Positions 35,160-43,107 of a stretch of DNA of 64,000 nucleotides are shown here, one piece after another. The DNA is taken from positions 1-64,000 of the forward strand of contig UQYG01000010.1 of the NCBI GenBank assembly GCA_900545275.1, read 5' to 3'. The position numbers and the translations under genes were made by a program. The DNA comes from an uncultured Sutterella sp. (GTDB lineage Bacteria > Pseudomonadota > Gammaproteobacteria > Burkholderiales > Burkholderiaceae_F). The notes beneath the pieces are model-generated. The model saw nothing but the letters and a program-made list of their open reading frames with translations. It did no database searches and was not told the DNA's origin. Each line of letters begins with the position of its first letter. Position 1 is the stretch's first letter.

Positions 35160-37727
35160 ATGACCGATGCCGCCTCCATCATCGAGCGATTCCGCGCCGA
35201 GCGCGAAGTCCTCGTCGACCGTTACGAACGCGCCCCGCACGCGGGTGACTTTCTGCGCGACCACAGCCGTGCGCTCGACCGCGCCCTGACGGCGCTCGCC
35301 GACCTCTTCGATCTCCCGCGCGAAGGATTCGCCCTGGTCGCCGTGGGCGGCTGCGGGCGAGAAGAACTCTATCCCTACTCCGACATCGACCTTCTCATTC
35401 TCATGGAGGACGATCTGGCGGAAGATGCGGCGCTTGGCGAACGCATTTCGAACTTCCTTGCGGAACTCTGGAATTTCGGTCTGCCCGTGGGCGCCGCGGT
35501 GCGAAGCGAAACGGCTTTCCTTGAAGAGGCCGCGCGCGACGTCTCGGTCGCGACGACCTATCTCGAAGAGCGTCTTCTGCGCGGGGACGAAAAGCTTGTT
35601 ACCCGGGCACTCGAACGCTTTCATGCGCAGCTCGACGCCAAAGACTTCTTTCAGAAGAAGATGCTCGAGCTCGCCAGGCGTCATCAACGTCACGAAGACA
35701 CCCCCTACTCGCTCGAACCCAACATCAAGGAGAGCCCGGGAGGCCTGCGCGACATTCAGGTCTTTCTCTGGTGCGCCAAGGCCGCGCACATCGCGACCGA
35801 CTTTCGGGACCTCGCCAAGTCGGGACTGCTCTCCGAAGAAGAAGTCGAAACGCTCTACCGCGTCCACGACTTTTTGCGGCACCTGCGCATCAACCTGCAC
35901 CTCTGCGCAAAACGCCACGAAGACCGTTTGATCTTCGACCTGCAGGAAGCGCTCGCACAGCGCCTCGGGTGGTTGCCGGCCGGCCCCATGCGCGCCTCCG
36001 AGCGCCTCATGAAGGCATACTACCGCAACGCACAGCAGGTCGTGCAGATGTCGCAGCTGCAGCTCTACGCGCTCTCGGACCGGCTTCTCGGCGACATGGC
36101 GGGCGCCAAAGTCGTCCCCATCGCCCCGGGCTTTACGGCCCGCGGCGACGAAATGGACATCGACGACCCGCAGCTCTTTGAAAAGCGCCCGAGCGCGATG
36201 CTCGAAACCTTCCTCGTCTTTGCCGAGCACATGGAGTTGAAGCGCATGTCGACGCGTCTTCTGCGCGCGCTCTGGCACGCATCCCTCGGGATTGACGACG
36301 ACTTCCGAAACGACCCGAAAAACCACGAGACCTTCCTGCGAATCCTGCAGCTCCCCCGCGGAACCTACCATGCTCTGAAGCAGATGAACCTCTGGGGGAT
36401 TCTCGGACGCTACCTGCTTCCCTTCCGGCACATCGTCGGGCAGATGCAGCACGACCTCTACCACATCTTCACGGTGGACCAGCACACGCTTCGCGTCGTT
36501 CGGAACATCCGGCGCTTTGCGCGAAGCGACTTCGCGCACGAGTATCCCTTCTGCTCGGACATCATGGCGGGGCTCGACCGCAACTGGCGCCTTCTCGTCG
36601 CGGGACTCTTTCACGACATCGGCAAGGGCCTAGGCGGCCGACACGAGGAGATCGGGGCCAAGCGCCTCGAAGCCTGGGCGCGCTCCATGCATTTTGCCGA
36701 GGAAGACATCGACTTCATGTGCTTTCTCGTGCGCGAACACCTCACGATGAGCCTCACGGCGCAAAAGCGCGACATCTCCGACCCGCAGGTGATCGATGCC
36801 TTCGCGAAGGTCGTGAAGACGAAGGAGCGCCTCGACGCCCTCTACCTCCTCACGGTCGCGGACATCCGCGCGACGAGCCCCAAGGTGTGGAACCCCTGGA
36901 AGGCGCAGCTTCTCGAAGCGCTCTACCGCACCACGCTCTCGCGCCTCAAAGGGACTTGGGTGACGCCCAAGACCGCCGTCCTCGAACGTCGCCGCGAGGT
37001 GTGCGCGAAACTCGAGGGCAAACTCTCCGAAGCCGAGCGCGAAGCCCTTTGGCGCGAGCTCGACGTCGTCTACTTCCTTCGCAACACGACGGACGACATC
37101 GTCTGGCACGCCCTTTCGACGGCGGGGCACCTTGAGGACCGCACGCCGCTCGTGCGCGTGCGCGAACATCCGACGCTAGGCGGCCTGCAGGTGCTCGTCT
37201 ACACGCCCGACCAGAAGGACCTCTTCCTTCGCATGGTCGCGTACTTCGGCGCCAAGAGCCTCTCGATCATGGACGCGCGCATTCACACGACGCAGCACGG
37301 ATGGGCGCTCGACACGCTCCTTGTGACGGATCCCTTCGAGCACGACACGCCCGAGCGCACCGCCCGGAAAATCGAGCGCGAGCTCCCCGAGGCGCTCAAC
37401 GTCTCGAACCTCGTCCCCAAACCCCGCCGCGGCAAGCTCTCGCGCCGCTCTCGCCACTTCCCGACGCGTCCCATGGTCACGATCGTTCCGACCGCTTCGG
37501 GAAAGGCCTGGCTTTTGAACGTCATCTGCACGGACCGTCTCGGACTCGTCTACGACATCTCCGAGATTCTCGCGCGGCACAACATCAACCTGCAGACGGC
37601 GAAAATTACGACGCTCGGCGAGCGCGTCGAAGACGTATTCCTCATCGACGGCCCCGTGCTGCGCGACGAAGCGACGCTCCTTGCGATCGAAGCGGAAATC
37701 ATCAAAGTGCTCGAACCCACAGCGTAA
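35160..37727 (+). CDS. glnD: Bifunctional PII uridylyltransferase / uridylyl-removing enzyme
   Basis: This 855-residue nitrogen sensor would uridylylate PII at low glutamine and de-uridylylate it at high glutamine. The nucleotidyltransferase motif GGCGREELYPYSDIDLLIL is at residues 63-81, with Asp75 and Asp77 as metal ligands. The GlnD linker region follows. The HD phosphohydrolase domain contains FHDIGKGLGGRHEE near 485. Two ACT domains occupy the end, the last with LNVICTDRLGLVYDISEILARHNINLQTAKI. The ATG at 35160 was chosen because upstream in-frame residues do not look like the family. It is transcribed away from the BCCT gene and is not in an operon with glnB. Confidence 0.95.
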   Translation: MTDAASIIERFRAEREVLVDRYERAPHAGDFLRDHSRALDRALTALADLFDLPREGFALVAVGGCGREELYPYSDIDLLILMEDDLAEDAALGERISNFLAELWNFGLPVGAAVRSETAFLEEAARDVSVATTYLEERLLRGDEKLVTRALERFHAQLDAKDFFQKKMLELARRHQRHEDTPYSLEPNIKESPGGLRDIQVFLWCAKAAHIATDFRDLAKSGLLSEEEVETLYRVHDFLRHLRINLHLCAKRHEDRLIFDLQEALAQRLGWLPAGPMRASERLMKAYYRNAQQVVQMSQLQLYALSDRLLGDMAGAKVVPIAPGFTARGDEMDIDDPQLFEKRPSAMLETFLVFAEHMELKRMSTRLLRALWHASLGIDDDFRNDPKNHETFLRILQLPRGTYHALKQMNLWGILGRYLLPFRHIVGQMQHDLYHIFTVDQHTLRVVRNIRRFARSDFAHEYPFCSDIMAGLDRNWRLLVAGLFHDIGKGLGGRHEEIGAKRLEAWARSMHFAEEDIDFMCFLVREHLTMSLTAQKRDISDPQVIDAFAKVVKTKERLDALYLLTVADIRATSPKVWNPWKAQLLEALYRTTLSRLKGTWVTPKTAVLERRREVCAKLEGKLSEAEREALWRELDVVYFLRNTTDDIVWHALSTAGHLEDRTPLVRVREHPTLGGLQVLVYTPDQKDLFLRMVAYFGAKSLSIMDARIHTTQHGWALDTLLVTDPFEHDTPERTARKIERELPEALNVSNLVPKPRRGKLSRRSRHFPTRPMVTIVPTASGKAWLLNVICTDRLGLVYDISEILARHNINLQTAKITTLGERVEDVFLIDGPVLRDEATLLAIEAEIIKVLEPTA

Positions 37728-37899
37728 AACCTTCGAAGGTCTTCTCCTTCGCGGTTCCTCAGAATGCCGTAGGCAAAACGTCTCAGTCGGTTTGAGAAGC
37801 CGCGCAAAAGGAGAAATTTCTTTTAGCACGACACACCGTCCATCCCCGCCGCGCCGTATAGTGGAGGGACTTTCACTTCGCACGACGAGGACGGCATTC

Positions 37900-39105
37900 A
37901 TGCAAAACGAACTTTTTTCGCAACTTCAACCCCGGCCCGACGATCCCATCCTCGGGCTCAACGAAGTCTTTCAGAAGGACGAGCGCCCCGAAAAGGTGAA
38001 CCTCACGGTCGGCGCCTACCTCACGGACGCGGGCGTGATGCCGCTCCTTCCGACCGTGGAGGAAGCCGCCAGACGCGTTCTCGCGCGCCGCGAACCCCAC
38101 GCCTACATCCCGATGTCGGGCCTTCCCGCCTACAACGAGAGCGTGCGTCGTCTTCTCTTCGGCGCCGAACGCGCTCCGGCGCTCTCCGAGCGCACGGCCA
38201 CCGTGCAGACGATCGGCGGCACGGGAGCGCTCTACCTCGCGGCGCTCTTTGCGAAAAACGTTCTCGGCGTAAAGCTCGTCGTCGTGTCGGACCCTACCTG
38301 GGGCAACCACATCGCGATCTTCAAGCTCGCGGGGCTCGAGGTCGCCACCTACCCCTACTACAACCGCACGCTCGGCGGCCTTCGCTTTGACGGGATGCGC
38401 TCGGCGCTTTCGACCCTTCCCGCCAACACGATGGTTCTCATCCACGCGTGCTGCCACAACCCGACGGGCGTGGACCTCCCGAGGGACGCCTGGAGCGAAG
38501 TCGTGAAAATCGTGAAGGAACGCAATCTCGTCCCGCTTCTCGACATCGCCTATCAGGGATTGGGCGACGGACTCGACGAGGACGGCTACGCCCCGCGCCT
38601 TTTCGCCGACGAAGGCGTCGCGGCGCTCGTTGCGGCGTCCTCTTCGAAGAACTTTGCACTCTATGGTCAACGCGCCGGGGCCCTGCACGTCCTCACGCGC
38701 TCGAATGAGGAAAAGCGCACGGTCGAATCCATTTTGAAGAGCCTCGTTCGCTCCACCTATTCGAATCCTCCGAAGTTCGCGGGCTCGGTCGTCGCGGAAG
38801 TCCTCGCCGACCCCGAACTCGAAGCCCGCTGGCGCAAGGAAGTCGACGAAATGCGCGAGCGCATGGTGCTTATGCGGCGGCTTTTCGCCGAGGCGGGCGA
38901 GCGCCACGGCGTGGACCTTTCGTTTGTCGTCGGACAAAAGGGGATGTTCTCCTTCATGAGCTTCACGAAGGAAATGATGACGGAGCTTCGCGAAAAATAC
39001 GCCGTCTACGGCGTCGCAAACGGCCGCATCTGCGTGGCCGGACTCAACCGCGGCAACGTCGAATACGCGGCCGAAGCCTTTGCGAAAGTGCTCGCCCGCC
39101 GGTAA
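37900..39105 (+). CDS. Aspartate / aromatic-amino-acid aminotransferase (class I)
   Basis: This 401-residue PLP enzyme of the AspC/TyrB type opens with FSQLQPRPDDPILGLNEVFQKDERPEKVNLTVGAYLTDAG. The substrate-side YIPMSGLPAYNESV follows, then HACCHNPTG. The PLP lysine lies in SSSKNFALYGQRAGAL. The end carries GRICVAGLN with the carboxylate-binding Arg region. The ATG at 37900 follows GAGGA. The choice between tyrosine/phenylalanine and aspartate specificity cannot be made confidently. A 172-bp gap separates it from glnD, so it may have its own promoter. Confidence 0.92.
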   Translation: MQNELFSQLQPRPDDPILGLNEVFQKDERPEKVNLTVGAYLTDAGVMPLLPTVEEAARRVLARREPHAYIPMSGLPAYNESVRRLLFGAERAPALSERTATVQTIGGTGALYLAALFAKNVLGVKLVVVSDPTWGNHIAIFKLAGLEVATYPYYNRTLGGLRFDGMRSALSTLPANTMVLIHACCHNPTGVDLPRDAWSEVVKIVKERNLVPLLDIAYQGLGDGLDEDGYAPRLFADEGVAALVAASSSKNFALYGQRAGALHVLTRSNEEKRTVESILKSLVRSTYSNPPKFAGSVVAEVLADPELEARWRKEVDEMRERMVLMRRLFAEAGERHGVDLSFVVGQKGMFSFMSFTKEMMTELREKYAVYGVANGRICVAGLNRGNVEYAAEAFAKVLARR

Positions 39106-39161
39106 ACCCGTACCGCCTTCAAACAAACTCCCGCGAATGTAACCGGCGGGACAGGATATGA

Positions 39162-39200
39162 GGTCCGCATCCGAAGCCCCGGAGGCGGACCGATTCATTT
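39162..39200 (+). terminator. Hairpin terminator after the aminotransferase gene
   Basis: GGTCCGC (39162-39168) pairs with GCGGACC (39185-39191), with GATTCATTTT after the stem. The U tract is interrupted, so efficiency may be modest. Confidence 0.5.
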
Positions 39201-39576
39201 TCAGCGGGAACGTTTTCCCCGACGTGCAGTTTCGCCGCTGTCCGTCGGACGGTTACGAGAAACCAGACGACTACACCGGCGCATCCGTCACATCCTCTTT
39301 CCTCCCATTTTCCCCTGTCGCTCAATAGAAGAAACAAAAAAACACCAAAAAGGGCGAAAATTTCTTTCTCTACGCCGCTTGTGCTTCCCTTGAACATCTT
39401 TGCTATCAATATTGATATAAGGGCTTTTTCTTAACAAACTCCATGTACATCAACACACAAGGCGTTTTTCTTCTCGACACTCCCTTATCATCAACAAAAA
39501 AATGGAATAATAATTTCCTGAATTTTTATTCCCATATTCTTTATTTCTTTGATTGTTGAACGCTGATCTTGAGAGC
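39201..39576. promoter_or_regulatory. AT-rich control region of the cellulose locus with a 14-bp palindrome
   Basis: From about 39330 to 39560 the DNA is strongly AT-rich compared with its surroundings. It contains the perfect palindrome TATCAATATTGATA at 39404-39417, about 160 bp before bcsQ. A copy of GAACGTTTTCCC lies at 39208-39219. Silencing by a nucleoid protein and control by a dedicated regulator are both plausible. No gene is supported here. Confidence 0.55.
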
Positions 39577-40479
39577 ATGACTTCGAACGTTTTTGTCGCT
39601 TCGCGACAGCGTTCCGACACGCCCGCATCATTATCCCCCTCCTCAATTCCGGCACAGGACGCAGCTCGGAGGGAGACGCTTGCCCGGCAATACAGCCTTC
39701 TCGCCCTGCTGATCGAAAGGGACGTCCGAGCCTCCGATCATGACGTTTCAACCCCGCTCCCGACAAGGGATCTCAGTCCGATCATCCTCGCTTTCCGCAG
39801 CCTTCGCGAAGGCGCAGGAAGTTCCACCGTCGCCGCCGCGGCCGCCTGGCATCTCGGCACGCGGCGCGAGAGCCGCGTGCTCGCCGTGGCGCCGCAAGGC
39901 ATTTTCTCAGGCTTTCGCACCCTCTTCAATCTTCCGCCCGACGTACGGCCTTCCGACATTTTCTGGCGCTACACGGATTCCATATTTCTTGCGTTTACAT
40001 CCGACAAATCCGAGAATAACTGTTCTACGCACCCTCCCCTCAATCTCGAACCGGCCGACCTTTGCGACGCGCATTTCACGCACGTCGTCGTCGACCTCGG
40101 CCACGACGACACCGAGACCGCGCAGCTTTGGCGCGGTGCGGCGGACGTGCTCGTCACCGTGGCGGAACCCGACGCCCACACGGCGGTAAAACTCTCGAAG
40201 CATGCCCTTGCCGGAAACGAAGTGCTCCTCTTCAACAAGGCACTCGGTTTTTCCGAGAGCCACGCGGACGTGATGCTCTTCCTGCGCACAGCGCCCGGAC
40301 TCTCCGAGCGCATTGCGCCGCAGATCGTTCCCCGCGACGAATTCGCCGCCCGGGCCGCCCTGCAACGCGGCCCCGTGACACAGCTCGTTCCCTTTGCCGA
40401 GAGCGCGCAGGCGATCGCCGCGCTATCCACCTGGCTGATCCTTCGCGCCGCCCGTCTTCGCGAGGAAGCGCGATGCTGA
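39577..40479 (+). CDS. bcsQ: BcsQ-like MinD/ParA-family protein of the cellulose locus
   Basis: This 300-residue protein sits at the head of the bcs locus. Residues 1-65 are a Ser/Pro-rich extension. The P-loop region then reads IILAFRSLREGAGSSTVAAAAAWHL. It lacks the usual lysines of GKGGVGKT, but E. coli BcsQ also has a lysine-poor RGGVGTTT version, so the alignment supports BcsQ rather than a generic ParA. A strand-like THVVVDLGHDD follows near 170. In E. coli BcsQ is needed for polar localisation and assembly of the secretion system. Its stop overlaps the bcsA start in ATGCTGA. Nucleotide binding by this version is uncertain. Confidence 0.75.
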   Translation: MTSNVFVASRQRSDTPASLSPSSIPAQDAARRETLARQYSLLALLIERDVRASDHDVSTPLPTRDLSPIILAFRSLREGAGSSTVAAAAAWHLGTRRESRVLAVAPQGIFSGFRTLFNLPPDVRPSDIFWRYTDSIFLAFTSDKSENNCSTHPPLNLEPADLCDAHFTHVVVDLGHDDTETAQLWRGAADVLVTVAEPDAHTAVKLSKHALAGNEVLLFNKALGFSESHADVMLFLRTAPGLSERIAPQIVPRDEFAARAALQRGPVTQLVPFAESAQAIAALSTWLILRAARLREEARC

Positions 40480-43043
40480 TCCGGACCGTCCTGCTGCGGT
40501 TCTTCCGCGGCGTGGATCGGGAAGGCGCCGCACTCCTTGAAAAATCCACGTCGTTGGTTTCGTTCATCGTGAACGGCGCCCTTTTGGCGGCGGCATGGCT
40601 TTTTTTGCCTTTGGAAAACGCAAACTGGCGCGCGCTTCGCGCACGGTTTCCCGACGTCTACCCAAACGTCGATCCGACCCGAATCCGGCCGCTCGACGGC
40701 CTGAGGATTCTGATTCAGAGTCTCTTTCTCCTTTTCTTCCCGGGCGAAGGATGCGCCTCTCCGACGTCCGTGCGCAGGAAAAAGCGCTCCCTTCCCGCTC
40801 GGCTACTGTACCGGGCGACAATTGCGCTCAAGGCCCGGGACCGCCTCGGGGCACGACGTTTCGCCGAGACCGCACCCCGGCCGTTCGGCCCGGTACGCGC
40901 AATCTCCTGCGTACTTCTCGGCACCGTCGCGGCCGTCCTCTTTGCGCTCTGCGCGACGCAACACCTCGACCCGCGCTTTCAGGTGCTCTTTTCCGCCTGC
41001 ACGTTCGCCTTGGCGCTTGTGCTCAGGCTCGTTCGCATACGACTCACGGTTCTTCTCCTCGTTTTGCTTTCGCTCGTCGTATCGTCACGCTACCTCTGGT
41101 GGCGCCTCACCGAGACCGTCAACTTCGATTCGATCGGAGGACACGTGTTCTCGGCGATGCTCATGAGCGCGGAGATCTACACCTTCATCCTGATGGCGCT
41201 CAGCTGCTTTCAGACCTTCTGGGTGCTCGAGCGCAAACCCTGTCCGCCGCCCGAGGACCGCTCCCTCTGGCCGCACGTGGACGTCTGCATCCCGAGCTAC
41301 AACGAGCCGCTCGAACTCGTGCGCACGACGGTGCTGGGCGTGCAGTCGATGGACTGGCCTAAGGAGAAGCTTCACGTCTGGATTCTCGACGACGGCGACC
41401 GCGACGACTTCGAAGCCTTTGCGAAAGAAGCGGGCGCGGGCTACATCCGCCGCGAGGAACACAAGGGCGCCAAGGCGGGGAACATCAACCACGCCCTCGG
41501 GAAGATTCACGGCGAATTCGTCGTGATCTTCGACTGCGACCACATTCCGGTGCGCTCCTTCCTCACCCAAACCATGGGCTGGATGCTGCGCGACGAGAAA
41601 ATCGCGCTCGTGCAGACGCCGCACCACTTCTACTCGCCCGCGCCCTATCAGCGAAACCTCCGCCTCACGGACGCGGTCCCGCAGGAGGACGCCCTCTTTC
41701 ACGTCTTCATTCAGCGCGGCAACGACACCTGGAACGCAACGCTCTTTTGCGGCTCCTGCACGGTCATACGGCGCAAGGCGCTCGACGAAATCGGCGGAAT
41801 CGCCACCGAAACCGTCACGGAGGACGCCCACACGTCGCTTCGGCTCTATCGGCGCGGCTGGCGCTCAGCCTTCCTTTCGACGCCGCTCGCCGCGGGCCTT
41901 TCGACCGAGACGCTCGCCTCGCACATCGGGCAGCGCATCCGCTAGGCGCGCGGGATGATTCAGATCTTCCGGCTTGACAATCCGCTCTTCGGGCGGGGGC
42001 TTACGCTCGGACAGCGTCTGTGCTTCTTCAGCGGGATGTTTTACTTCCTGCTCGGCATTCCGAGGATCATCTTCCTCATCGCGCCGCTTCCCTTCATCTT
42101 TTTCGACACGAACGTCATTCAGGCGCCGGGACTGGCGATCCTCGCCTTCGTCGTGCCGCACCTCGTGCACCTCAACCTATCGAACGAGTTTGCGCAGCGG
42201 GGCCTTCGCTTTCCGTTGATGGGCGAAATCTACGACACGGTGCTCTCCTGGTACATCGCGGTTCCGACGACCGTGGCGCTCTTTGCGCCGCACGTCGGAA
42301 AATTCAACGTGACGACGAAGGGCGCAAAGGTCGACTCGGACCACCTCGACTGGCACATCGCGCGGCCCTACCTCGTGCTCCTCGCCCTCAACGCCGCGGG
42401 GCTTTTGCGGCTCTTCGGGCGCGCGTTCACGTCAGGCGGTCTCGACGGCGCGACGATTCTCGTCAACGTCGTCTGGCTCCTCTACAACATGGTGATTCTT
42501 TCCGCGGCCGTAGCGGTCGCCGTCGAGACCGTGCAGGAGCGTCGTTTTCACCGCGTGACGACGCGCCGCCGCGCCTCGCTTCGCCGCGACGACGGCACCG
42601 TCTGGCACGCGACGCTTCGGGACTTCTCGCAAACCGGCGTGAATCTCGAGATGCCCGCTGAAGCGGCGGGGCGACTGCGCGCCTCTGAAACCGTTTCGCT
42701 CGTCCTTGAGGACGACGGCGTTGCGCACGAATTCCGCGGGATCATCCGCCGCGCCAACGCACGCGGCGTCGGCATCGAACTCACCTTCCGAAGCCTTGCC
42801 GAAGAAAAGCGATACATCGCAGCGACCTTCTGCCGCGATCACCTCTGGGACGACGCCCTGCACAAGCCGGGCGTGGGAATCGGTCAAGCCCTGCGTACGA
42901 TCCTCGGCTTTGCTGGACTCGGCGTCCGGTCGATCATCAGCCTCGCGCCCTCCTGGGCCGCCATCGGATTGGTGGACGTACAGCGTTTCCTTCGCTGGCT
43001 TTTGGACTTTGTCCCGAGACGTCCCCGACGACGCGAATTCTGA
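40473..43043 (+). pseudogene. bcsA: Cellulose synthase catalytic subunit, interrupted by TAG at the QxxRW tryptophan
   Basis: The full reading frame is 856 codons plus stop. Transmembrane helices occupy the N-terminal 220 residues. The GT2 domain carries WILDDGDRDDF, IFDCDHIP (DxD), TVTEDAHTS (TED) and SHIGQRIR. The next codon, at 41943-41945, is TAG where Trp of QxxRW is expected. The same frame then resumes with ARGMIQIFRLDNPL, four more helices and a PilZ domain with RRRASLR and DFSQTGVNLE for c-di-GMP. As written, a 490-residue fragment without the gating helices or PilZ would be made. A 362-residue fragment could start at ATG 41955, but no ribosome site precedes it. A point mutation, sequencing error or suppression are the options. 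Confidence 0.9.
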
Positions 43044-43107
43044 CCTGAGCGCAGCCTTGAAGGCCCGCTCCGAAAACGACCGAAAAACTTTGATTGTGTT
43101 GAAAACA

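Noticed and set aside
41943..41945. TAG read as an amino acid (reassigned or selenocysteine-like recoding)
   Set aside because: TAG terminates other genes in the window, no recoding signal is evident, and a single G-to-A change from the conserved Trp codon explains it better.
41955..43043. Independent PilZ membrane protein gene
   Set aside because: The frame is the direct continuation of bcsA after the TAG, starts inside the conserved RWARGM motif and lacks a ribosome site, so it is the 3' part of the broken gene.
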